Shown: one piece after another, positions 16,249 through 24,081 of the stretch
Position numbering within the stretch: the stretch's first letter is position 1
How the letters are laid out: every line of letters begins with the position of its first letter
Assembly (NCBI GenBank): GCA_023393165.1
Contig: JAEWMJ010000005.1
Coordinates: 1 to 61,544 of the forward strand
Origin: Bacillota bacterium
GTDB lineage: Bacteria > Bacillota > Clostridia > Christensenellales > Christensenellaceae
DNA: 61,544 nucleotides
Reading direction: 5' to 3'
The notes under the pieces: model-generated
Databases searched by the model: none
What the model saw: the letters and a program-made list of their open reading frames with translations, nothing else
Told to the model about the DNA's origin: nothing
Position numbers and translations under genes: made by a program

Positions 16249-17691
16249 TTAATTAGGATTATATTTCTGTATTTTAAAGGTGAACTCGCTTCCGCACCCG
16301 GCTTCACTGTTTACCTTGATATGGATATTGTGCCTCAGAGCAATCTGCTGCGCGATTGCCAGCCCAAGTCCGGTTCCTCCTTTGTTTGATAAATTGTCGG
16401 ATTTATAAAACCGGCGGAATATATGCGGCATTTCTTCTTTTGAAATCCCTTTTCCCGTATCCCGTATGGAAACGAAAAGGGATCCTTTTTCCCAAAGGCG
16501 GATATATACGGTATCATTCGGCTTCGAGAACTTGATCGCATTATGGAGCACAGCCGTAAACATCTGTTTGATCCTGTCGTAATCTCCAAGTATGCTGCAA
16601 TTCTCCGCCTGTATATCAAGATCAATTTTTATATTTTTTTCATTTGCAAACGCCTTGGCGCTTCTCGCTACATCGATTAATAAATCGTTCAGACTTACAT
16701 ACTGCATTTCGATCTTAAAATCGACATTCTGAAGCCGGACCAGGTCCAACAGATCTCCGACGAGCCTTTGCATGGTTTTAGTTTCCGAAAGCATCAGATG
16801 CAGATATTCCTGAACCCGGCCGGTATCTTTTACAACTCCGTCGCATAAAGCCTCCAGCGACCCGCGAAGCACGGTAATGGGCGTCCTGAGTTCATGGGAT
16901 ACATTCGCAATAAAGTCATTATGCATCTGGATATACATACCGCTCTGTTTTTCCGTCTCTCCAAGGCGTTCGGATAATATATCGACGGCTGCTGCCAAAA
17001 CGCCGACTTCATCCGCGCTGGCTATTCCGGTTCTTACAGAATAATCTCTTTCGGACAGACGCAGCGCAGTATCTTTTATCTTTTTTAATGGTTCCGTGTA
17101 TTTAACCGAGAAAACGGTAGTAACATGAATGGTAATGACCAAGCCTACAATAATGCAGATGCCCAGTATAAGCAGTGTCTGAGTGAAAGAAACATTCAAA
17201 CGTTCCGGCGGAGAATACAGCAGGACCGCCCCCACCACATTCCCCGTATCGTCCAAGACAGGAGTTCCGACTATAAGAGCCGAGTTTTCGGTCATGCTGC
17301 TGAAATTTTGTGTGACCGTTGTTTTTCCCGCGTAAATCTGGGAAATAATAGCCCGGGCTCCGGCGGGGATCTCCTTGTATACATAGTTGGGATCTTTTTC
17401 CCGGTTTACAATTATATTCAAATTCCGGTCTACCACCCAAACATCTTCAATTGCAATTTCATCGATCATATTAATAAATATGGTTTTATCATGCTCGCTG
17501 TACGTTTGGCCGGTTAAGTAACTTTTCAGTTCAACGGCAATCATCGAAGCGCGCCGCTCCATACTCTGTCTGATGTAATCCGCTGTACGTTCGCGGTAAA
17601 GCCCCGCAAACAGCATGCTCACGATTGCGGCGAAAATAATGAGTGCTATTGCAAAATAAAATGAAAGCTTAAATGCGATCCTGTTTCTCAT
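16249..17691 (-). CDS. Membrane sensor histidine kinase
   Basis: About 480 aa. Transmembrane helices near 8-28 and 172-195 flank a periplasmic-type sensor of about 140 aa (WVVDRNLNIIV, GTPVLDDTGNVVGAVLLYSP, a single Cache/PAS-like fold). Then HAMP (about 195-248), HisKA with phospho-His in ANVSHELRTP, and HATPase_c with N box HNAIKFS, G1 DTGKGIS and G2 GGTGLGLAIA. The ATG at 17691 gives a normal N terminus; an upstream TTG at 17715 is also possible. The frame overlaps the response regulator, so both are co-transcribed. Stimulus unknown. Confidence 0.9.
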   Translation of the reverse strand: MRNRIAFKLSFYFAIALIIFAAIVSMLFAGLYRERTADYIRQSMERRASMIAVELKSYLTGQTYSEHDKTIFINMIDEIAIEDVWVVDRNLNIIVNREKDPNYVYKEIPAGARAIISQIYAGKTTVTQNFSSMTENSALIVGTPVLDDTGNVVGAVLLYSPPERLNVSFTQTLLILGICIIVGLVITIHVTTVFSVKYTEPLKKIKDTALRLSERDYSVRTGIASADEVGVLAAAVDILSERLGETEKQSGMYIQMHNDFIANVSHELRTPITVLRGSLEALCDGVVKDTGRVQEYLHLMLSETKTMQRLVGDLLDLVRLQNVDFKIEMQYVSLNDLLIDVARSAKAFANEKNIKIDLDIQAENCSILGDYDRIKQMFTAVLHNAIKFSKPNDTVYIRLWEKGSLFVSIRDTGKGISKEEMPHIFRRFYKSDNLSNKGGTGLGLAIAQQIALRHNIHIKVNSEAGCGSEFTFKIQKYNPN

Positions 17692-18373
17692 CTTGGATTT
17701 CAAACTTGTATCCAACCCCCCAGATCGTTTTTATCTCCCACAATGGATGCAAAAACTCATCTAGTTTTGCCCGCAGCCGTTTGATATGCGAATCCACTGT
17801 TCTCGCATCCCCAAAATACTCGTACCCCCAGACCGTGTTCAGCAGGTTTTCACGGGAAAAAACCTTATTTCTGTTTGAAGAAAGCGTCCAAAGTATTTCT
17901 ATCTCCTTTTTAGTGAGAGAAACGTTCTTATCTCCTATGAATACGGTATAATTTTCAAGGTTTACGGTAAAGTCGTCAAAAGAAAGTATCTGAGGATTCT
18001 TTTCTTCAGGCCGGTCCATTCTGCGCATGATCGCCCGTATCCTGGCCATCACTTCGCTGGGCGAAAAAGGCTTGACGATATAATCGTCTGCGCCTATATC
18101 CAGACCCATGATGCGCTCAAAATCCTCGCCTCTTGCTGTGATCATAAGAATAGGCACATTGGAAGTCTGGCGTATCCGCCGGCAAACCTCAAATCCGTCC
18201 ACTATAGGCATCATAACATCTAACAATATGACATCAGGGGTATATTCTCTGAATTTGTCCAGTGTATCTTTTCCGTCGATTGCTATGACCGGGTCATACC
18301 CCTCCATTTTTACGTACTCTTCCAGTATAGATGCGATTTGAGCATTATCGTCTGCAATCAAAATTACGGACAT
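17669..18373 (-). CDS. OmpR-family response regulator
   Basis: A 234 aa regulator. Receiver domain: acidic pair in LIADDNAQI, phospho-Asp in DVILLDVMMP, Thr in ILMITARG, Lys in YIVKPFSP. Winged-helix output: LTKKEIEILWTLSSN and DARTVDSHIKRLRAKL, ending VWGYEYF/IWGVGYKFE. GAGGTG lies seven bases before the ATG at 18373; the ATG two codons earlier is too close to the site. It partners with the downstream histidine kinase. Confidence 0.93.
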   Translation of the reverse strand: MSVILIADDNAQIASILEEYVKMEGYDPVIAIDGKDTLDKFREYTPDVILLDVMMPIVDGFEVCRRIRQTSNVPILMITARGEDFERIMGLDIGADDYIVKPFSPSEVMARIRAIMRRMDRPEEKNPQILSFDDFTVNLENYTVFIGDKNVSLTKKEIEILWTLSSNRNKVFSRENLLNTVWGYEYFGDARTVDSHIKRLRAKLDEFLHPLWEIKTIWGVGYKFEIQDEKQDRI

Positions 18374-18510
18374 TTTCATTCACCTCAATATCATATTTTA
18401 AATTTGTGACAAAAACATGTTTTTTTTATAATATAAACACAAAATATAAATATATTATAACAATTTTTTTATATGTTTTACAGTTTCTTGATGCAACAAT
18501 ATGCATTTGT

Positions 18511-18543
18511 AAAAAAAGGAAAGCGGCAAAATGCCGCTTTTCC
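18511..18543 (-). terminator. Terminator of the thioredoxin gene
   Basis: Minus strand: GGAAAAGCGGCA-TTT-TGCCGCTTTCC stem followed by seven T, 70 bp beyond the trx stop. Confidence 0.85.
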
Positions 18544-18613
18544 AATTGGAGTATGGTTATTGAAATTTAAAAGAAATCCCGTCGCAAGGCAACTACTCTG
18601 GTTCATGCAATTC

Positions 18614-18919
18614 TTATTTCAGCATATTAAGTATTGCCTGTTTGGGCAGCGCTCCGACCGACTTGTTCACGATTTTCCCGCCTTTTAATACAACCAGCGT
18701 CGGGATGCTCATTACGCCGAATTGCTGCGCAAGTTCGGATTCATGATCCACATTTATTTTTCCCACCTTTACATTGGGTACTTCCCTGCCGATCTGTTCG
18801 ATCACGGGCGAAACCATTCTGCACGGTCCGCACCAATCAGCAAAAAAGTCCAGCAAAACAGGTACTTTTGATTCCAGTACTTCCGACCTGTAGTTATTTT
18901 TTGTTATAGTTACAGCCAT
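18614..18919 (-). CDS. trxA: Thioredoxin
   Basis: A 101 aa thioredoxin with the active site FADWCGPCRMVSP (WCGPC, Cys near 30 and 33), the cis-Pro loop MSIPTLVVLKGG and normal family length. It reduces protein disulfides. It stands alone between the Spo0A-like gene and the two-component system. A thioredoxin reductase is not adjacent. Confidence 0.93.
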   Translation of the reverse strand: MAVTITKNNYRSEVLESKVPVLLDFFADWCGPCRMVSPVIEQIGREVPNVKVGKINVDHESELAQQFGVMSIPTLVVLKGGKIVNKSVGALPKQAILNMLK

Positions 18920-18990
18920 TGTTTTTTACCTCTTTTTTTACTTTGAGTATACCCGGAAATCACATATGGTTCTGTAACTTTGTCACGTTT

Positions 18991-19770
18991 TCAAACAGCC
19001 ATATCATCGCGCAGGTAATAAAAATTGAAAACATTTGTCAGCAGTGCGATAAATTCCTTGTTAGTGGGCTTTTTCTCAAAACTGAATATACTGTTCCCCT
19101 GCTTGTCCTTTATATTTTCCACCTGTCTGGTTTCCCATGCTATATCTATCGCATGCCGTATGCCCCTCTCCACTCTGTTGGGACTCGTCTGAAAGATGTC
19201 TCCCACCCCCGGATAAAGCACTTTGGTAATTTTATTGATCACATGCGGAGAGTTCAGAACTATTTTAACCGCTTCACGCAAATACCTGTATCCCTTGATA
19301 TGAGCTGGAATTCCGATCATATAAAATATGGATGAAAGCGTCTCATCCAGTCCGGCGTCCCGTGAAGGGGTTTTGCAGCTTTCTTCCGGCTCGGTATTCA
19401 GTTCAAACAATTTATGGCGCAGTTTCTCAAGCTGAACGGGTTTCAATACGAAATGTACCTGCAAATTTTTAAGGACCTCAAACTCTTCCAGTTCCTCCGG
19501 TGTTGCCAGCACAATATAATTTAATTTTTCCGGAAATTCTTTGCGCAATTTTTGAATCATATCGACTCCTTTCAAACCAATTGACGGAAAATCCAAAATT
19601 ACGGCATCCGGAATTTCTATGTTGATTATTTCAAGGGTTTCCTCAGCGCTCCTTGCCTCGTTTGTTACTCTTATATTAAGTTGTTTGTTCAGATAATTTT
19701 TCATCACATGGCCGGACAGCCCGCTATTATCCACAACCAATACTTTGATTTCATCCGTTTTTTGTATCAT
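18991..19770 (-). CDS. Spo0A-like regulator with degenerate receiver domain
   Basis: A 259 aa protein. The C-terminal about 110 residues are clearly the Spo0A DNA-binding effector domain: IGIPAHIKGYRYLREAV, NRVERGIRHAIDIAW and KPTNKEFIALL. The N-terminal receiver keeps a possible phospho-Asp (D60 in VILDFPSI) and Lys (K110 in VLKPVQ), but the acidic pair is DN (14-15), the usual Thr is Ala (VLATPE) and the MP after the Asp is lost. It is therefore unlikely to be the canonical Spo0A, which normally lies beside spoIVB; it may be a phosphorylation-independent or weakly phosphorylated paralogue. GGAGGAAAAAT precedes the ATG at 19770. Confidence 0.8.
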   Translation of the reverse strand: MIQKTDEIKVLVVDNSGLSGHVMKNYLNKQLNIRVTNEARSAEETLEIINIEIPDAVILDFPSIGLKGVDMIQKLRKEFPEKLNYIVLATPEELEEFEVLKNLQVHFVLKPVQLEKLRHKLFELNTEPEESCKTPSRDAGLDETLSSIFYMIGIPAHIKGYRYLREAVKIVLNSPHVINKITKVLYPGVGDIFQTSPNRVERGIRHAIDIAWETRQVENIKDKQGNSIFSFEKKPTNKEFIALLTNVFNFYYLRDDMAV

Positions 19771-19959
19771 ATTTTTCCTCCGCTGTTTATATCTTTTCAA
19801 GAAGCGTGAACCCGATGCTTCTTAATTTTTGTCTTTGTTTCACTTAATATTGATTTTAAGGAAAATTTAAACAAAAACTGATGGCAAAAGTGTGTCTTTT
19901 TCTTGAAAAAACAGAGATTTTTCAAAGAGTTTGTAAATATATGTAAATATCGTTGCCCT

Positions 19960-19988
19960 GAAAAGGGCTTCCTAAGAAGCCCTTTTTT
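19960..19988. terminator. Terminator after the SASP gene
   Basis: GGGCTTC-CTAA-GAAGCCC (19965-19982) with A4 to the left and T6 to the right; works on either strand. Ends the small spore protein mRNA on the minus strand. Confidence 0.8.
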
Positions 19989-20023
19989 CCCTAAGCAAAC
20001 GCTTTTGGGGAATCATATGGAGG

Positions 20024-20188
20024 TTATGTCCGTGATCTTTCGGCCATCAAGATAGCCTCACGAACAATGTTACCACAATTACGGGAAGAAACACCGCCCC
20101 ATCCTTCGCTGGATACGACGTCGTCCACTCCCAGCCGTTTTGCGATTTCTTGTTTTAAAGCATCTGACATTAACCCTGGTCTAGACAT
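20024..20188 (-). CDS. Alpha/beta-type small acid-soluble spore protein
   Basis: A 54 aa protein beginning MSRPGLMSDALKQEIAKRLG, with GWGGVSSRNCGNIVREAI as the second conserved block. The order LKxEIAKxLG ... GGxxSRxxGNxVRxAI is the two-helix DNA-binding pattern of alpha/beta SASPs, which coat spore DNA and shift UV damage to spore photoproduct. That product is repaired by the lyase encoded at 7863. AAGGAGGG lies before the ATG. A CATATTA (20235-20229, minus strand) upstream resembles a SigG -10 element, but I cannot find a good -35. Confidence 0.88.
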   Translation of the reverse strand: MSRPGLMSDALKQEIAKRLGVDDVVSSEGWGGVSSRNCGNIVREAILMAERSRT

Positions 20189-20305
20189 AATATAACCCTC
20201 CTTTTCTGCGGCAAAAAAACCGCATTTTTAATATGCCCGCAGATGAAAATAATTATGAGATGATAAAAATTCCTAAAATTCCGTATTTTTATAAAATTTT
20301 AAATT

Positions 20306-20336
20306 GAAAAACAGGCGGCAAACGCCGCCCGTTTTT
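20306..20336 (-). terminator. Terminator of the ABC permease operon
   Basis: GGCGGC-AAAC-GCCGCC hairpin (20314-20329) flanked by A and T runs, 40 bp after the permease stop. Confidence 0.8.
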
Positions 20337-20376
20337 CTTGGGGTATTTGTATATTTATTGAGATGCAGTTGTACCT

Positions 20377-21414
20377 TTAAGCGCCCGCCCGGATCTCCTG
20401 CCGCATAAAAACAACGTAAGAAATTGCAAAACAAATCATTGTAATCGCCAAAAGGCCAATCAGGTGGGGCCAAACCAGCAATAAGCTCTGATCAAGCGGA
20501 AAGGCGCCGGGAACCGCCCCTTGCACCTGGGTCACGAGTAACTGTCCCAGCCCCAGCGACCTGACGCTGGGATCCAGTACGGTTGATACCGATTCACTGT
20601 ATAATGTAGCAGGCGAAATGCGGCTAATGCCTGCCGCTACATTGTAATTACTCACAGCAACATCCATAGTCGATTGGTCGGTAACGGGATATATCCCATT
20701 TGCAATTGCACTTGCAAGCATTCCCATAAAGAAGCTTAAAAACACCCAGATCGCAATTCCGGACAGCGCAGATGTCGCGGCATGCCGGAAGACAAGCGAG
20801 AAAAGCATGGAAACGCTGAGCCACAGCGACATATAAACGACCGTGAATACCAGGAACAAGAGCAATCTTAACAGTTCTTCGGATGTGGGCGGAATTCCGG
20901 TCATAATGATTCCGGCGCCCGCTACCATCAGCCCTAGGAAAAATATCATGATGGTAATAACCGTCACCCCGGCAGCGAACTTGCCGTTAATTATGGAATC
21001 ACGGTAGATAGGCTGGGAGACCAGTCTGGATAATGTACGCCTCGACCGCTCGCCGTTGATTGCATCAAATCCCAGTGTCAGACCCACGATAGGGCCAAGA
21101 AAGGATAAAAACGACACGAAAGACGGAAGTGAGCTCCCGCTTGAGGTAAACAGGCTTAAAAACACGGAGGACGATGAAGACGAACTGCTCTGCACAGCGC
21201 TTTGAATGCCCTGCCCCGCGCTGTATACGCTTACGATTGCGGTTATGGCAATCATAAGGAGCACGATGACAAAGCGCCTGCTTTTAAACTGGTCCGTAAT
21301 TTCCTTGCGGTATAACGCGGAAAATCCGGCTTTTCTGTATTTGTCGTTCTCGTCTTTTTCGTCTACAAATAATATTTTAACGACTTTTTTGAAAGCATCA
21401 CTTTTTGTTCCCAT
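20377..21414 (-). CDS. ABC-2 type transporter permease
   Basis: A 345 aa membrane protein with about six hydrophobic helices (about 52-70, 100-122, 150-175, 190-215, 222-245, 310-335). The segment INGERSRRTLSRLVSQPIYRD is typical of ABC-2/NosY-type permeases. Its start overlaps the ATPase stop by 1 bp. It is the third gene of a NEW3 protein/ATPase/permease operon. Direction is probably export. Confidence 0.85.
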   Translation of the reverse strand: MGTKSDAFKKVVKILFVDEKDENDKYRKAGFSALYRKEITDQFKSRRFVIVLLMIAITAIVSVYSAGQGIQSAVQSSSSSSSSVFLSLFTSSGSSLPSFVSFLSFLGPIVGLTLGFDAINGERSRRTLSRLVSQPIYRDSIINGKFAAGVTVITIMIFFLGLMVAGAGIIMTGIPPTSEELLRLLLFLVFTVVYMSLWLSVSMLFSLVFRHAATSALSGIAIWVFLSFFMGMLASAIANGIYPVTDQSTMDVAVSNYNVAAGISRISPATLYSESVSTVLDPSVRSLGLGQLLVTQVQGAVPGAFPLDQSLLLVWPHLIGLLAITMICFAISYVVFMRQEIRAGA

Positions 21415-22364
21415 TATACGGCTCCTTCCTTCGCAAAATAACGCCTGTAAATATCGTCCAGGTCGCCTCCGCGCATCTTCAGATGCTCAAGAGAAAAGCC
21501 CTTGCGTAAAGCCTCTCCGGCCAGCTGGCTTCTGATATCGGTCTCGGACCGGATCACATACATGTTTTTTTCTTTTTTCATTTGCATAACGCCCGGAATT
21601 GAACGGATAAGGCTCTCCAGTTCGCCGTTGTCCGGGGCCGCCCCAAACTCGATGGCCAAAGGCTCGTTTCCGCATACCGCCTTGCCCAGTTCGTCTATCT
21701 GCCCGCAGGCAATCAGCTTTCCGTTAACAAATATGCCCACCCGGTCGCAGATCTGCTGGATCTGATACAATTGATGAGAGGATACCAGCACGGTCCTGCC
21801 GTCAGCCACAGACAATTGTTTAATCAGGTATAAAAGGTCGCGCATGCCCTCCGGGTCAATACCCAATGTGGGTTCGTCCAGAATAACAACCTTGGGATCT
21901 TTCATCAGAACATCGGCGATTCCAAGCCGCTGCCGCATCCCTCTGGAAAACTGCCCCGTTTTTTTATCCGCAACCTTCCTGAGTCCAACGCGTTTTAATA
22001 AGTCGTCAGCCCTCTCGTCGATCAGTTTCCGTTCGAGACCGTTCAGTTCCCCAATAAACCGCAGATTTTCCCTGGCTGTCATATCGTCGTAAAAGGCGAT
22101 GTCATCCGGAAGATACCCGACGATCCTTTTTACGCCTATGGGGTCCCTTGTACAATCATGACCAAAGATAGCGGCTTTTCCAGACGTAGGCTCGGTGAGG
22201 CCAAGCAGTAAAAGTATGGTGGTTGTTTTGCCCGCCCCGTTCGGGCCCAAAAGGCCGAAGATTTCTCCCTCCTGAATTTCTAAGTTGAGGTCATTAACGG
22301 CAGCCAGAGTATCGTACTTTTTAGTTAAATTCTCTGTTTTCAGGATTATATTTTTCTCCGCCAT
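21414..22364 (-). CDS. ABC transporter ATP-binding protein
   Basis: A 316 aa ATPase: Walker A GPNGAGKTTT, Q-loop region YLPDD, signature FSRGMRQRL (a common variant of LSGGQ), Walker B VVILDEPTLGID and the H-loop SSHQL. The C-terminal 80 residues form the accessory domain of ABC-2 exporters. GGGAGACGG lies before the ATG at 22364, which falls just inside the end of the NEW3 gene, so translation is coupled. Confidence 0.93.
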   Translation of the reverse strand: MAEKNIILKTENLTKKYDTLAAVNDLNLEIQEGEIFGLLGPNGAGKTTTILLLLGLTEPTSGKAAIFGHDCTRDPIGVKRIVGYLPDDIAFYDDMTARENLRFIGELNGLERKLIDERADDLLKRVGLRKVADKKTGQFSRGMRQRLGIADVLMKDPKVVILDEPTLGIDPEGMRDLLYLIKQLSVADGRTVLVSSHQLYQIQQICDRVGIFVNGKLIACGQIDELGKAVCGNEPLAIEFGAAPDNGELESLIRSIPGVMQMKKEKNMYVIRSETDIRSQLAGEALRKGFSLEHLKMRGGDLDDIYRRYFAKEGAV

Positions 22365-22365
22365 A

Positions 22366-23604
22366 TTACCGTCTCCCAAACTTTTTGAATATGAGCGAAA
22401 GTGCGAGTATTAAGGCAACGATGATAATAACGCCTACAAGGCCCCAGGTGGTGGATGTTTTTACGGTGACCCTGAAATTGCTGGAAGTGGAGGCGTCGTC
22501 TGCTTTGGCGTTCATAGCGACCACGTAATCTCCGGTAATCGCGTCTGAAGCAGCGCTGATATAAGCCGTTACCTGCGCCGTTTGTCCGGCGGCCACAGAA
22601 TCTACGCTTGTGGGATCAAACCTTACAGACCACCCGGTAGGAGCAGAAGCGGTAAGGCTGACGTTCTGCAGATCCGCGCTGCCCGTATTCTGAAGGTAAA
22701 GAATCACCTGTGTTTCCTTGCCCGCGTAGGCGTCCGCATTCAGCGTTTCGGAAGGAGTGGTTATTTCCATGCTGTAGGTGCCTGTGATATTGATCACAGC
22801 ATCCGTGCTCACGGTCTCCTGTCCGGATGTGGCGGTGCATTTAATGGTGTATTTACCGGCTGTAACGTCAGACGGAGGTGTAATTTTTGCCTGCAGCCCG
22901 GTGTTTTGCCCGGCTTTGGCATTCAAACTGGCGATCTGCGTGTTGTCCGAGGAAGATATGAATGAAACCGTCCATCCGTCCGGCGCCTCTGCGCTCAGGC
23001 TGTAAGCCTGGTCTTCACTGCTGTTGTTGGTAAGATTCATGGCAAAATTAAATGTGGTTGTGCTTGAACCTTGCAGTTCGGGATATTCGGAAACAAGCTT
23101 GCTGGCCGTCAGTTGCGTGTCTGAAACATCAATTTCAAGGATGAGGGTTGATTTATCCCCGTTATCGCCTGTTGCGGAAAGCGTGATATTGTATTTTCCG
23201 TTCTGGGTTCCTTCGGGTACGGTTGTATTGAATGTAACTATAGCAGTATTGCCTGCACTGCTGGAACTGGTGGCGTTGACAGCCGGATTGATTCCATCCA
23301 CATAGACTCTAGAAATCTGACTGTTGTTCGCCTGGAAATATCCTGTCCATCCGTCCGGTATTGAGTCAACCGACAGGCTTACGTTATTGCCGATATCCGT
23401 ATTGTTTTGAAGCTTCAGACTGTACGAGACGGCTTCGCCTGCTTTAGCGGAAATTCCCGGATAACTGGTGCTCATCGCCAAAGTCTGCGCAGCGCTGGCC
23501 TGCGTTGCCCCTAATAACGGCGATACAACCAAACCCGCTGCTAATAAGATGCCAAAGATTAAATTAAATAATTTGATTTTTGAATGCATTATTTTTGGGT
23601 ACAT
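22366..23604 (-). CDS. Secreted, membrane-anchored NEW3-domain protein
   Basis: A 412 aa protein with an N-terminal signal peptide (cleavage near ASAAQT, residues 36-41), three immunoglobulin-like NEW3 repeats (each with a Pro-x-Gly-Trp turn: IPDGWTGYF, APDGWTVSF, APTGWSVRF) and a C-terminal hydrophobic helix with basic end (about 385-412). The protein thus sits on the outer face. Its gene is first in an operon with an ABC-2 exporter, so it is likely a surface subunit or cargo-binding partner. AAGGAGG precedes the ATG. Confidence 0.82.
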   Translation of the reverse strand: MYPKIMHSKIKLFNLIFGILLAAGLVVSPLLGATQASAAQTLAMSTSYPGISAKAGEAVSYSLKLQNNTDIGNNVSLSVDSIPDGWTGYFQANNSQISRVYVDGINPAVNATSSSSAGNTAIVTFNTTVPEGTQNGKYNITLSATGDNGDKSTLILEIDVSDTQLTASKLVSEYPELQGSSTTTFNFAMNLTNNSSEDQAYSLSAEAPDGWTVSFISSSDNTQIASLNAKAGQNTGLQAKITPPSDVTAGKYTIKCTATSGQETVSTDAVINITGTYSMEITTPSETLNADAYAGKETQVILYLQNTGSADLQNVSLTASAPTGWSVRFDPTSVDSVAAGQTAQVTAYISAASDAITGDYVVAMNAKADDASTSSNFRVTVKTSTTWGLVGVIIIVALILALSLIFKKFGRR

Positions 23605-24081
23605 AAAAAATCCTCCTTAATGATTTCATTTTTTCAATTTAAAAAATTCAATTTTAAATAAAAGATTAAAACAGCTATGCATCCCCCCAGATACAGTTTT
23701 TATAAAATTAAATATTTCAATTATAACTGGACAGGTGTAATTCCTCCAATGTTCTGGATGTTCGTATAAAACCTTTGATTGGAGGACTAAATGTTCTTTT
23801 TTTTGTTTGTTCTGCTGCCGTTTTTTATAATAACACATTTTAAAAAAAATGCTTAGTTTTTTACAGAATGTTATTGATTTATTTACAGAAAGTTAATAAT
23901 TAAAAACCGTATAAATCCGCGCTTTTTATGAGTTATGAGAACATTGCAACACAATAAGGTTTTTTGGGGGAAACGGATTGTTCCATTACCAAAATAATGT
24001 TAATTTTTTCAAAAATATTTTCGATAGAAATAAGGTTGTCCATAAAATATAAAGGAAAAAAGTGTAAAGGAAAAACAGCAT
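23605..24081. other. Intergenic region between divergent NEW3 operon and chemoreceptor
   Basis: AT-rich, with no supported gene. It holds a 9 bp inverted repeat TCCTCCAAT (23742-23750) and ATTGGAGGA (23778-23786) with a 27 nt spacer, possibly a regulator site or leader structure. I do not recognise a riboswitch. Confidence 0.5.
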
